Shown here: positions 56,719-64,000 of the stretch, one piece after another
Layout of the letters: every line of letters starts with the position of its first letter
How positions within the stretch are numbered: position 1 is the stretch's first letter
Position numbers and translations under genes: made by a program
Origin: Casp-alpha2 sp036337015
Lineage (GTDB): Bacteria > Pseudomonadota > Alphaproteobacteria > Rhodospirillales > Casp-alpha2
Direction: 5' to 3'
Assembly (NCBI GenBank): GCA_036337015.1
Contig: JAYZEZ010000008.1
Span: forward strand, 178,329-242,328
Length of the DNA: 64,000 nucleotides
Notes under the pieces: generated by a model
Seen by the model: only the letters and a program-made list of their open reading frames with translations
Database searches by the model: none
What the model was told of the DNA's origin: nothing

Positions 56719-56795
56719 GGGCTCGTAGCTCAACTGGTTAGAGCCGGCCGCTCATAACGGTCTGGTTGGAGGTTCGAGTCCTCCCGAGCCCACCA
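56719..56795 (+). tRNA. tRNA with CAU anticodon, probably tRNA-Ile2 (lysidine)
   Basis: A full cloverleaf: acceptor GGGCTCG/CGAGCCC, D stem GCTC/GAGC with GG in the loop, anticodon stem GGCCG/CGGTC with one G.U, loop CTCATAA (anticodon CAT), T arm GGAGG-TTCGAGT-CCTCC, discriminator A and encoded CCA. CAT fits elongator or initiator Met or Ile2. The CTCATAA loop and overall sequence resemble alphaproteobacterial tRNA-Ile2, whose C34 is converted to lysidine by TilS. Position 26 is C, which is unusual. Met remains the alternative. Confidence 0.85.
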
Positions 56796-56829
56796 ATTTC
56801 TATTTTGATCACATAATTTGGCGGAGATT

Positions 56830-57330
56830 ATGAAAAAAAACCTTATACTCCCACTTGCCTGTTCATTAATGCTTGTACTATCTGCTAGAGCAGATGAGGA
56901 TGCCTTCGTCACTTTCAAATCTTTAAACTTAGAAACGGCAACGGAAGTAGCAAAAGGCGCTCTAACAGAATGCCGTATTCGGGGGTTCCAAGTTGCAGTT
57001 GCAGTGGTCGATCGCGCAGGTTCGCTTCAAGTTTTATTAAGAGACAGGTTTGCTGGTCCCCATACACCAGAAACAGCAAGACGCAAGGCTTGGACTGCAA
57101 TTAGCTTTCGTACCGATACTCAAGAACTAGCCGAAGTCACGCAACCTGGAGAGATGGTCTCAGGCACACGTCAGATTAAAGGAGCTCTGATGCTTGGAGG
57201 TGGTGTCCAAATTCTTTCTGCCGGTTCTATTGTAGGCGGTATTGGCGTTTCAGGTGCCCCTGGCGGTGATTCAGATGACTTATGTGCACGAGCAGGAATT
57301 ACAGCAATTGAAGATAAACTAGATTTTTAA
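56830..57330 (+). CDS. Exported GlcG/HbpS-like DUF336 protein
   Basis: From ATG 56830 (GGAG just upstream) the product has 166 residues with an N-terminal signal peptide (about 1-20, ending near SARA). The rest is a single DUF336 domain: FQVAVAVVDRAGSLQVLLR, ARRKAWTAISF and the C-terminal GGIGVSGAPGGDSDDLCARAG. Relatives include GlcG and the haem-binding HbpS; function here is not known. DUF336 proteins with a signal peptide recur beside sulfur-oxidation and quinoprotein genes, which fits the adjacent sox cluster. It begins 34 bases after the tRNA. Confidence 0.82.
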   Translation: MKKNLILPLACSLMLVLSARADEDAFVTFKSLNLETATEVAKGALTECRIRGFQVAVAVVDRAGSLQVLLRDRFAGPHTPETARRKAWTAISFRTDTQELAEVTQPGEMVSGTRQIKGALMLGGGVQILSAGSIVGGIGVSGAPGGDSDDLCARAGITAIEDKLDF

Positions 57331-57369
57331 AACCAATAAAAATGGGAACTACAAAAAAAATTAAATATT

Positions 57370-58023
57370 TTATTTAGGGTTCTTTTTTGCTCTAGCCTTT
57401 AAATAACTTCGATAGTCACCAAACTCATAACCCTTATCGTGGATGTATTGAAACATTCCTAAAAAATGAAGTGGACGAAAATAACCAGGCATACGGGACA
57501 CCTCTATTTTTACTATTCCATTTTCTTGAATAATGCCGTCAACTGATTCTGAAAAAAACTGAATGGTTGGAGTAAATCGAATTTTATTTTTTTTTGCAAG
57601 ATCTCGTTCGGTCAATTTTGCACCATCAAAGTCCGTAATTTCTCGAGATCCACGGAGGTCTAACTGCAATATCTCAAAATTTTTACTAACAAAGTTTTTA
57701 ATTTCTGGATTTGCAAAATTAACTAAATGTGTCTCTCGGCAGTAAGGGCACCCCGCTAATTCCCATATGATAGCAAGGCGCTTACCTTGAGAATTAGCTT
57801 CTTGCAAATCCTCTTTAAGATCTAAAAAACTGTTCAAGAACCAGGGTTGTGTATGTAAGCTTTTTCGATGAAATTCAGATTTATATGATTGAGATGTTGA
57901 TTTAATTTCTGCGGCTTGTATTGAGTTGTCCCAAACGCTTGGAAAATAAATATATAAAAAAAGCATCATTAAGTTAGTTAAAACCCTAATAATGCTATGA
58001 CTTTTTATCAAATGAACACCCAT
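57370..58023 (-). CDS. soxW: SoxW-like periplasmic thioredoxin
   Basis: The 217-residue product has an N-terminal hydrophobic signal (about 10-38) and a thioredoxin fold with the CPYC motif (C92, C95) in WELAGCPYCRETHLV. RFTPTIQFF near residue 155 carries the cis-proline loop. Such proteins accept electrons from CcdA/SoxV and keep SoxYZ thiols reduced. The assignment rests on fold, export signal and the sox neighbourhood; a generic DsbE/DUF255-type thioredoxin is the alternative. No strong Shine-Dalgarno is seen. It converges on the DUF336 gene. Confidence 0.75.
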   Translation of the reverse strand: MGVHLIKSHSIIRVLTNLMMLFLYIYFPSVWDNSIQAAEIKSTSQSYKSEFHRKSLHTQPWFLNSFLDLKEDLQEANSQGKRLAIIWELAGCPYCRETHLVNFANPEIKNFVSKNFEILQLDLRGSREITDFDGAKLTERDLAKKNKIRFTPTIQFFSESVDGIIQENGIVKIEVSRMPGYFRPLHFLGMFQYIHDKGYEFGDYRSYLKARAKKNPK

Positions 58024-58119
58024 CTTAGTAATTTATAAAATTTCTAGGCATAAAGACAACATAGTTTGGTTAGTTAATGTATAATATAATTAGTTTTGAT
58101 ATTTTGGAGCCAAAAAAGA

Positions 58120-58863
58120 ATGGTTAATTATTGTATACGTAATTTAATAATTATTATCACTTTTTTTTTATTTACTGCTTCCTCTATTTCAATCGCTCAC
58201 AGCGCTCCTATCCATGATTTTAACAAAGCAGTGGCCAAGGCATATAAATTTTACCGTGAAGCTTTTTTCTTATTGAAAACAGACAACCATCCTGTTGCTT
58301 CCATAGAGTTAGAAAAAATGGTAATTCAATGGAATTTCATAATTAGAAACTTTGGGCCAACACCACCAGAAATTTTTTTTAATGATCAACAGTGGATGGA
58401 TACACTCAATTCAATAAGTAGAGCTATTAGTCAAGGACTAGAAGAATCAATAGAGGGTAATTCTAAAAAAGCTATTAAAACACTAAAACCGATACGAGAA
58501 ATATTATCTAATCTTCGCGAACGAAATGGCGTTTACGTGTATTCCGATACTATCAACAAAGCAAATGCAGCTTTTAAAGAATTAAAGAAATTTCGTTATA
58601 ATCCTCCTGATTTCAGCATAATTGAGGAAGTAGATCAACTTCGCCAATCTCTAGCAATAACCATTTATTGGTATAGACAATGCATTGAAACGGCGCCGCT
58701 TTCAATTAGCGAGAATCCAGAATTTATACGTTTAATGGAAGAAAGCCTTTATTCACTCTCACGTGTCTGGGTTGCTATTGCTAATAAAAAAGAACCTAAT
58801 CTAATAAGCATTCTTCGAGGATTAAGTTCATCCGATCAATTGCTATTTTTACGTTTTGGATAA
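58120..58863 (+). CDS. Unrecognised exported helical protein in the sox cluster
   Basis: From ATG 58120 (GGAG ten bases upstream) the product has 247 residues. A signal peptide covers about 1-30. The rest looks all-alpha and may be two similar bundles: the segment about residues 38-140 ending with LKPIREILSNLRERNGVY, and a second ending LRGLSSSDQLLFLRF. That layout recalls cytochrome-c'/b562-type four-helix bundles, but there is no CxxCH, so no covalent haem. It is divergent from soxW and its stop is four bases from the convergent ccdA stop. I do not know the family. Confidence 0.75.
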   Translation: MVNYCIRNLIIIITFFLFTASSISIAHSAPIHDFNKAVAKAYKFYREAFFLLKTDNHPVASIELEKMVIQWNFIIRNFGPTPPEIFFNDQQWMDTLNSISRAISQGLEESIEGNSKKAIKTLKPIREILSNLRERNGVYVYSDTINKANAAFKELKKFRYNPPDFSIIEEVDQLRQSLAITIYWYRQCIETAPLSISENPEFIRLMEESLYSLSRVWVAIANKKEPNLISILRGLSSSDQLLFLRFG

Positions 58864-58867
58864 ATCA

Positions 58868-59611
58868 TCACCCACTTTTCTGAAGCATAGGAAATGTTTC
58901 AAGAAGCCAAATTGCAATATCAGCCATTGATCCCGTGATAAATAGAATTCCGGTCAATATAAGAAGCAATCCAATTACCATTTCTACTATTTTAAGGTGT
59001 TTACGAAAGCGACTCATGAACCCCATAAATGATTTCATCATCAAGGCTGCTAGGAAAAAAGGAATGCCTAAGCCTGCTGAATAAATCGCTAACAAGCCCA
59101 TTCCATAAGTTATAGAACTTTCACTACTAGCAACCATTAGAATAGCAGCCAAGACTGGGCCCACGCAAGGCGTCCAGCCAAACGCAAATGCAAGACCAAT
59201 AATATAGGGGCCTACTAGACCGGACGGATGTTTTTCAGCTTGAAAACGGGCCTCTCTATATAATATTGGTATCCTTAGGATGCCCATGAAATGCATGCCA
59301 AGAACAATAATAATACCGCCTGCAATCATAGAAAGCGGGTCCATAAAGTCTGCAATCCATTGGCCAATTGTAGAAGCTGTTGCACCTAGAGCAATGAATA
59401 CTGTTGAAAAACCAAGAATAAATAAACTTGCAGAAATTGTTACAGCACGCATAACACTTGGTGGTATATCAGAATCGTCGGTCAATTGCTCAAGAGATAC
59501 CCCTCCAATAAAGCACAAGTATGGCGGTACCAATGGAAGAACACAGGGCGAGAGAAAACTCAAAATTCCAGCCCCAAAAGCACCTAAATAGGAAACCTCA
59601 AAAACTTCCAC
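58868..59611 (-). CDS. ccdA: CcdA-type thiol-electron transporter (SoxV-like)
   Basis: Six-helix membrane protein of 247 residues that carries electrons from cytosolic thioredoxin to periplasmic thioredoxin-like proteins. Motifs are SPCVLPLVPPY (C23) and FGWTPCVGP (C149), the redox pair of the family, in symmetric positions at the start of helix 1 and 4. The start is GTG at 59611 after AAGGA. In sox clusters such a protein (SoxV) reduces SoxW, encoded close by. General cytochrome c maturation is the alternative role. Confidence 0.88.
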   Translation of the reverse strand: MEVFEVSYLGAFGAGILSFLSPCVLPLVPPYLCFIGGVSLEQLTDDSDIPPSVMRAVTISASLFILGFSTVFIALGATASTIGQWIADFMDPLSMIAGGIIIVLGMHFMGILRIPILYREARFQAEKHPSGLVGPYIIGLAFAFGWTPCVGPVLAAILMVASSESSITYGMGLLAIYSAGLGIPFFLAALMMKSFMGFMSRFRKHLKIVEMVIGLLLILTGILFITGSMADIAIWLLETFPMLQKSG

Positions 59612-59724
59612 TAATTTTTCCTTCTCGACTTAAAACCCTAAAATTTAAAAATCATTCAGTTTTTTAACATCTCCGAATTTTAAAGATTTTGAACTTGATA
59701 TTTTTTAAAATAACTAAAGTTACA

Positions 59725-61416
59725 TCAATTATTCTTTATAAGGATATTTTTATTGGGAGTAATATTAACCACTTTTTTCTTTTCCACATACTTAGTGACT
59801 ATATCATACACTGGCGGCCCTTTAGTACCTTCATTCACCGATGCCCAACCAGAAACAATGTAATTTTTTGAAGCTTCAATTGGCTTACCTGTTTTAAGTA
59901 GTGTCATGTCCGAAATACGTCTACCCATCTGATTTTCTGTATTAATAGTATAGCCCATTCCGCCAACTCTAACCATATCACCCCCTTGTTGATAATAAGG
60001 GTCCGTGTTGAACAAGTTGTCAGCTACATCTTCAAGAATTTCTTTAAGAAAAGCCCCTGAAAACTCAGAACGATAAGCATTTGGATAGGTTATTGCTGTC
60101 TGATTATAAATATCTTCAGTGGTTATATCCTGTCCAGGAAGAAGGCTGCCGCCCCACCTAAATCCAGGTGAGAGGGCAACTTCAGCATCACGCTCTTCAA
60201 TCAAGGCCTGACATATCATATCATCAAATGTTCCGTTAAAACTTCCACGCCTATAAAGCAAGCTGTCAGTTCGGCCAACAACTCGGCTAATATTTTTTAT
60301 ATGTGGTTTCCTTATCCTCTCAATCAACTCCACCATTTCCGGATCTGGCTCTATCGCATCAGACAATATTGGAATTAATTTAAAACTGTAATCGTTAACT
60401 CTTGTGCCCCTAACATCTAAATCTAGTCGAGCAAGGAATTTACCATGAGAGCCTGATGCCACTAGCAATGTTTTATTCACTTTAATCACACCCGGAACAG
60501 CATCATGAGTATGTCCTGTTAAAATAACATCAATACCGTCAACCCTAGATGCTAGCTTACGGTCAACGTCAAAACCGTTGTGACTAAGTAAAACTATAAG
60601 TTGAGCTCCTGAATTTCGAGCCGCCGCAACACGATTTCTAATAGATTTTTCTCGTATTCCGAATGACCAATTAGGTATCATATAGCGGGGGTTTGCCACA
60701 GGGGTATAGGGAAAAGCTTGACCTATAACTCCTATCTTAATACCACCACGTTCAAAAAATGAAGTGTGAGAGAATACCTCTTCCTCCCACTCAGTATCAC
60801 GGACATTCCCTGCTAAAAAAGGAAATTTTAATTTTTTAATAAGTTCCTTCACTCGGTCTGATCCGTAGGTAAATTCCCAATGTGCTGTCATAACATTAAC
60901 GCCTAGGGTATTCATAACATCTACCATATCTTGCCCGGAACTTTTGAGAGAGGTATATGATCCTTGCCAGGTATCACCACCATCAAGTAGCAAAGTGTTT
61001 GACGGTCTGTCTGCGATGATGGACTTGACTAACGTCGCCATACGGTCCATTCCACCAATTCGTCCATATGCCTTCGCCAGATTAACATAATCATCGCTAG
61101 AAAAAGCATAAGCCTCAGGCGTTCCTGCTCTTAAATCGAACCTATTAAGGAGCTCTTTTCCCGTCAAATGTGGAACTAATCCAAAGACGTCACCTACACC
61201 AATATTGATTGAGGGCTCCCTAAAATACAAAGGTACTAACTGCGCATGACAATCAGTAAAATTTAGCAGTGTTACTTGACCTTTTGTATCAAATTTTAAA
61301 AGATCTTCTTGACTGATTTTTTGGCGAGCCAATGCACTAGGTTGGAGCTTACCCGTTATACCAGTAATAGCAGCAGTCGCTGCAGCGACTTGCAAAAATT
61401 GTCGACGATCCAACAT
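59725..61416 (-). CDS. soxB: SoxB, thiosulfohydrolase
   Basis: Periplasmic di-manganese enzyme that hydrolyses the sulfone sulfate from SoxY-bound thiosulfate. The 563-residue product has an N-terminal export signal with an RR pair (DRRQFLQVAA), resembling a Tat signal. Metallophosphatase motifs are NFTDCHAQLVP, DGGDTWQGS, LLSHNGFD and TGHTHDAVPG, followed by a 5'-nucleotidase C-terminal domain. AGAGGTG precedes the ATG. A strong terminator lies directly upstream, so its expression may be uncoupled from soxXYZA. Confidence 0.96.
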   Translation of the reverse strand: MLDRRQFLQVAAATAAITGITGKLQPSALARQKISQEDLLKFDTKGQVTLLNFTDCHAQLVPLYFREPSINIGVGDVFGLVPHLTGKELLNRFDLRAGTPEAYAFSSDDYVNLAKAYGRIGGMDRMATLVKSIIADRPSNTLLLDGGDTWQGSYTSLKSSGQDMVDVMNTLGVNVMTAHWEFTYGSDRVKELIKKLKFPFLAGNVRDTEWEEEVFSHTSFFERGGIKIGVIGQAFPYTPVANPRYMIPNWSFGIREKSIRNRVAAARNSGAQLIVLLSHNGFDVDRKLASRVDGIDVILTGHTHDAVPGVIKVNKTLLVASGSHGKFLARLDLDVRGTRVNDYSFKLIPILSDAIEPDPEMVELIERIRKPHIKNISRVVGRTDSLLYRRGSFNGTFDDMICQALIEERDAEVALSPGFRWGGSLLPGQDITTEDIYNQTAITYPNAYRSEFSGAFLKEILEDVADNLFNTDPYYQQGGDMVRVGGMGYTINTENQMGRRISDMTLLKTGKPIEASKNYIVSGWASVNEGTKGPPVYDIVTKYVEKKKVVNITPNKNILIKNN

Positions 61417-61427
61417 TGAGCACCTCT

Positions 61428-61461
61428 AAAAAAAAAGGGAATGCGATTTACCGCACTCCCT
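61428..61461 (-). terminator. Intrinsic terminator between soxA and soxB
   Basis: On the minus strand AGGGAGTGCG (61461-61452) pairs with CGCATTCCCT (61445-61436) across a six-base loop, ten pairs including one G.U that is a mismatch on the plus strand. Eight U follow. It lies inside the sox operon, ending about six bases before the soxB Shine-Dalgarno, so only partial read-through should reach soxB. Confidence 0.85.
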
Positions 61462-61484
61462 AATTGTTTCTTTATTTGGTTTTA

Positions 61485-62294
61485 CTAGTTTCTAATGGCG
61501 GGCGTTTCCACAGAAAGGCCACGTCCACGCCACGCTACATAAAGTTCTAGGTTAACATACTCATCTGATCCATATTTAAAGGGCTTGGAACGAACTTGTT
61601 TATTACAACCACGAAATCGACGATGAATAGAACCAGGCTTTTGCCATTTTAAACGATATGTCGGAAACCCATTACTTTGCCCTTCCGATAAGGTGTTAGC
61701 ACGGATCATATTTCCATTATTTTGTTCGTGGCAATGCATACAAGACATATCCAACTGACCACGCTGCGTCTCATAAAATTTTTTTCCTGCATTAAAGAAG
61801 GGTATGGCGGGTCCATCAATGCTTACATTCATAGGCTTACCACGAGCTAGGTTGCGAATAAAGATTGTTATTGACAACATTTCTTTAGATTCCCATTTAT
61901 AAGGCTTCGCTCCCATTACTTCAGTACGCAGCTGATTAATTCTCTGTTCGAGACTCTGCATTTTTCCCAATTTAGCATTATACTTTGGATAGGTTACTCC
62001 TGCCTCACTCGCATACTCCCCAACAATTTGCCAGGCAGTACGCAAAGACTTGCCAGCCTTACCCTCGACTTTATTCCACAATGCAGCCCCCTCATCGAGC
62101 CAAAGATATGCTGGATTCGCTAAATCATCATCTTGAATACTCTGAGTTTCTTTAGTTGCATATGTATAGCCACTACTACGATCCCCAGACTTGTAAACCA
62201 TTGCCGTTTGATCAGCGATAGCTTTGCTAGAAATTCCTGACAATCCAAAAGCAATAGCAAAAATAAATAAAATTCCGTTTATCTGATTTCTCAT
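61485..62294 (-). CDS. soxA: SoxA, sulfur-oxidising cytochrome c (single-haem type)
   Basis: Catalytic half of SoxXA, which links thiosulfate to SoxY. The 269-residue precursor has a signal peptide (about 1-27). The C-terminal haem site is CMHCH (C185, C188, H189) and the catalytic cysteine ligand is C230 in FRGCNKQVR. The N-terminal domain keeps its shape (LWNKVEGKAGKSLRTAWQ) but has neither a CxxCH nor the paired cysteine (INQLR instead of INxCR), so it carries one haem, not two. AGGAG precedes the ATG. Confidence 0.94.
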   Translation of the reverse strand: MRNQINGILFIFAIAFGLSGISSKAIADQTAMVYKSGDRSSGYTYATKETQSIQDDDLANPAYLWLDEGAALWNKVEGKAGKSLRTAWQIVGEYASEAGVTYPKYNAKLGKMQSLEQRINQLRTEVMGAKPYKWESKEMLSITIFIRNLARGKPMNVSIDGPAIPFFNAGKKFYETQRGQLDMSCMHCHEQNNGNMIRANTLSEGQSNGFPTYRLKWQKPGSIHRRFRGCNKQVRSKPFKYGSDEYVNLELYVAWRGRGLSVETPAIRN

Positions 62295-62305
62295 ATCAGC
62301 TCCTG

Positions 62306-62632
62306 TTAACTCACTACTTTGATTTTAACGGTTTTTTCGGTAACCTTCCCGGCATCGTCAGTCCAGGTCAATACCATAGGCCCACTTTTAGATGCCTTTA
62401 CATAAAAAGACGTGTACGGATTAGCGGATATGGCAGGATGCCAGTCTGCAGCAAATACTTCTTCGCCGTTATATTTAACGGAAAACTTATTAATAATAAA
62501 ACGTGGAATTTTCTTTTTTGTTTTTTTATGTTTACGAAGTCCAGTCTCCATTTTATGAGAAATCAAAGACTTAACTTGAAAAACTTCGCCTTTCTTAACG
62601 GACTTGGGCACCTTAACTCTGGCTTTAGCCAT
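62306..62632 (-). CDS. soxZ: SoxZ, thiosulfate carrier subunit
   Basis: Immunoglobulin-like partner of SoxY. The 108-residue product has no signal peptide, as expected since SoxZ is exported in complex with SoxY. Typical segments are VKSLISHKMETGLRK, NKFSVKYNGEEVF and FYVKASKSGPMVLTWTDDAG. AAGGGAGA lies before the ATG; gap to soxA 11 bp. Confidence 0.96.
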   Translation of the reverse strand: MAKARVKVPKSVKKGEVFQVKSLISHKMETGLRKHKKTKKKIPRFIINKFSVKYNGEEVFAADWHPAISANPYTSFYVKASKSGPMVLTWTDDAGKVTEKTVKIKVVS

Positions 62633-62655
62633 TTCTATAATCTCCCTTTTTCTGG

Positions 62656-63135
62656 TCAGCCGCCGCAGCCGCCGATAGTAACCTTCACCGCTTTCTTACC
62701 CATGTATACAGAACCATCACTCATTTCTGCTACAGCAATAATGTTCTGACTTTTAATCATACGCATACGAGTTGAAACGCGAGCTTTTCCGCTTTGAGGT
62801 GTAAACCTAAAAGTAGCAACATCGGGTTGAGGGTTACCTTCTGAATAAACATGTAAAGCCTTGACATAGTCTCCACTGGTCATAGGACTTTCTACCTCTA
62901 CAGCAATAGGAACTGTGTTTCCATTTTCTGCTATTTGTGGAAGTTCTAATGAAACTCTTCCAGATTGTGGAGATTTTCCACCTATGCTTTTCTCTATAGC
63001 TTTACTAACAGCTGCTGTATCTGCCGAAGCCCCACTAGCTAGAAGCCCAAAACTTGCTACAGTAACAACAGCCTTTCCTGCTAATGCAAGCAAGTCACGC
63101 CTACGAATTTCTTTAAATATACTTTTTTCAGACAT
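62656..63135 (-). CDS. soxY: SoxY, thiosulfate carrier with C-terminal GGCGG
   Basis: Carries sulfur intermediates on the cysteine of its flexible C-terminus, here GGCGG with C157 of 159. The N-terminus has a Tat-like signal (RRRDLLALAGKAVVTVA). I start at ATG 63135: the Shine-Dalgarno AAGGAG is six bases upstream of it, while an ATG at 63141 directly touches this site and cannot be used efficiently. It carries sulfur between SoxXA and SoxB in complex with SoxZ. Confidence 0.96.
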   Translation of the reverse strand: MSEKSIFKEIRRRDLLALAGKAVVTVASFGLLASGASADTAAVSKAIEKSIGGKSPQSGRVSLELPQIAENGNTVPIAVEVESPMTSGDYVKALHVYSEGNPQPDVATFRFTPQSGKARVSTRMRMIKSQNIIAVAEMSDGSVYMGKKAVKVTIGGCGG

Positions 63136-63180
63136 TAACATCTCCTTAGTGAAAGGCTCCGCAAAATTAAAAAAAACTAT

Positions 63181-63642
63181 CTATTTAAGTGACACCGTAT
63201 ATGCCACAAGATCTTCAACTTCGGCTGCTGTAAGCATAGACTTGCCTTTAAATTTCTTAAGCACCCGATTGTATCCTGTATTAACGTAAAAAGCTGGCAT
63301 AATCGTGCCTTCATTTAAAAATTTTGAATTCACAATTAGTAATCGAATTTCACCTTCCGTAAGGCGGCTGCCAACCCCATGGAGATCCGGCCCAACATTA
63401 CCATGGAAAGGCTGCTCAGCAATCGGCATCGTATGGCAAGCAAGGCAATTACCTTTCTTACGATTAATCACAAGTTTTCTACCATTCTCCGCATTCCCAG
63501 GTTTTCCTGTCAATGACTTAGAAATAGCATCATTTTTTATAATATACTTAACTAATTCTTTGTCACCTGCAATTGCGTTTGTGCCCGTAACAAGACCTAA
63601 TACAATTGCAAAGGCCCCAAGGACTAATAATCTGATACCCAA
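63181..63642 (-). CDS. soxX: SoxX, sulfur-oxidising cytochrome c subunit (TTG start)
   Basis: Monohaem partner of SoxA. Starting at TTG 63642 gives 153 residues with a clean signal peptide (GIRLLVLGAFAIVLG) and the haem site CLACH (C66, C69, H70). M115 is a likely axial ligand. GAGGAGG lies five bases before the TTG, while the upstream in-frame ATG at 63684 has none and would put 14 extra, non-signal-like residues in front. First gene of the soxXYZA(B) operon. Confidence 0.93.
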   Translation of the reverse strand: MGIRLLVLGAFAIVLGLVTGTNAIAGDKELVKYIIKNDAISKSLTGKPGNAENGRKLVINRKKGNCLACHTMPIAEQPFHGNVGPDLHGVGSRLTEGEIRLLIVNSKFLNEGTIMPAFYVNTGYNRVLKKFKGKSMLTAAEVEDLVAYTVSLK

Positions 63643-63684
63643 ATCTCCCTCCTCTAAATTAGCCAAACAAACCAAATAATACAT

Positions 63685-64000
63685 TCCAGAAAAAGCAATT
63701 CTGGACGTATTAAAAATTTAATTTTAGTTTGCCCCTTCCAATTAATAAAACGTATCTGACATCAACTAACCACAACTTTTAATGGTTATGAAAAAAACGT
63801 TTTAAGCCATCCCCTCCCAAAATCAGCCATACGTACATATTAAATTCAAAACTCTCTATGAAGAGAAAGTCAATGAAACGTTATTCAAATCTAGCTTATA
63901 AAATCCCTGTTAATTTTTAATTATTTAATCGTAATTATATAATCGGTATAATACTATATAAGAATAATAAATAATCTAAATAAAAAAAACAAATAATTAA
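63685..64000. other. AT-rich non-coding end of the window, upstream of the sox operon
   Basis: No ORF is supported in these 316 bases. A seven-pair hairpin (TCCAGAA/TTCTGGA, 63685-63705) lies directly before the soxX region. A TTGACT box on the minus strand at 63874-63869 has no matching -10. The last 110 or so bases have very little G or C (many TATA-like boxes on both strands). The sox promoter should be here but I could not place it. Confidence 0.5.

Overview
The window is a gene-dense, AT-rich (GC clearly below 50%) stretch of an alphaproteobacterial chromosome. Alphaproteobacterial signs are the gene order dapF-mtaB-ftsY divergent from ffh-rpsP-rimM-trmD-rplS-leuCDB-asd, sdhCDAB preceded by a CitE-type CoA ester lyase, mdh-sucCDAB-lpd in one block, an F1-only atpHAGDC operon, divergent trxB/lrp, and dnaG-rpoD followed by a CAU-anticodon tRNA. 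Short intergenic gaps, low GC and a thiosulfate-oxidation (sox) cluster suggest a small-genome, probably marine, relative of the Rhodospirillales. That placement is inference from gene order and composition; no 16S rRNA is present.

Layout. 1-2833 (minus): ftsY (cut by the window edge), mtaB, dapF. 3205-11556 (plus): ffh, rpsP, rimM, trmD, rplS, leuC, leuD, leuB, asd. 11712-15971 (plus): CoA ester lyase and succinate dehydrogenase. 15986-17047 (minus): a small DUF6494 protein and a sterol-desaturase-type membrane di-iron enzyme. 17113-20272 (plus): zapE and NAD synthesis genes nadA-nadC. 20415-29316 (plus): malate dehydrogenase, succinyl-CoA ligase and the whole 2-oxoglutarate dehydrogenase complex. 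29404-34655: an MFS transporter, xerC, a DUF484 gene and priA. 34868-39768: F1 ATP synthase. 39827-46789: uvrB, aspC, a LysR regulator, trxB, an Lrp regulator, greA. 46850-51419 (minus): carB, carA. 51687-56613 (plus): yqeY-like gene, dnaG, rpoD. 56719-56795: tRNA. 56830-63642: sox region with soxXYZA and soxB on the minus strand, plus ccdA (soxV-like), a soxW-like thioredoxin, a DUF336 protein and an unrecognised exported helical protein.

How it works together. The core genes link protein targeting, ribosome maturation, leucine and aspartate-family synthesis, a nearly contiguous half of the TCA cycle (2-oxoglutarate to fumarate, plus malate dehydrogenase) and ATP synthase. To the right of the tRNA the gene content changes to periplasmic sulfur oxidation (SoxXA, SoxYZ, SoxB) with matching thiol-electron delivery (CcdA, SoxW). 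No soxCD is visible here.

Most notable non-coding signals: (i) a run of six consecutive hairpins at 43315-43488 between aspC and a LysR gene, ending in a strong minus-strand intrinsic terminator, with a G.U pair that fits only the minus-strand RNA and C-rich loops, which I read as a candidate small RNA; (ii) a strong intrinsic terminator inside the sox operon, between soxA and soxB; (iii) promoter-proximal inverted repeats before sucC, nadA and carA. No CRISPR array, insertion sequence or rRNA was found.
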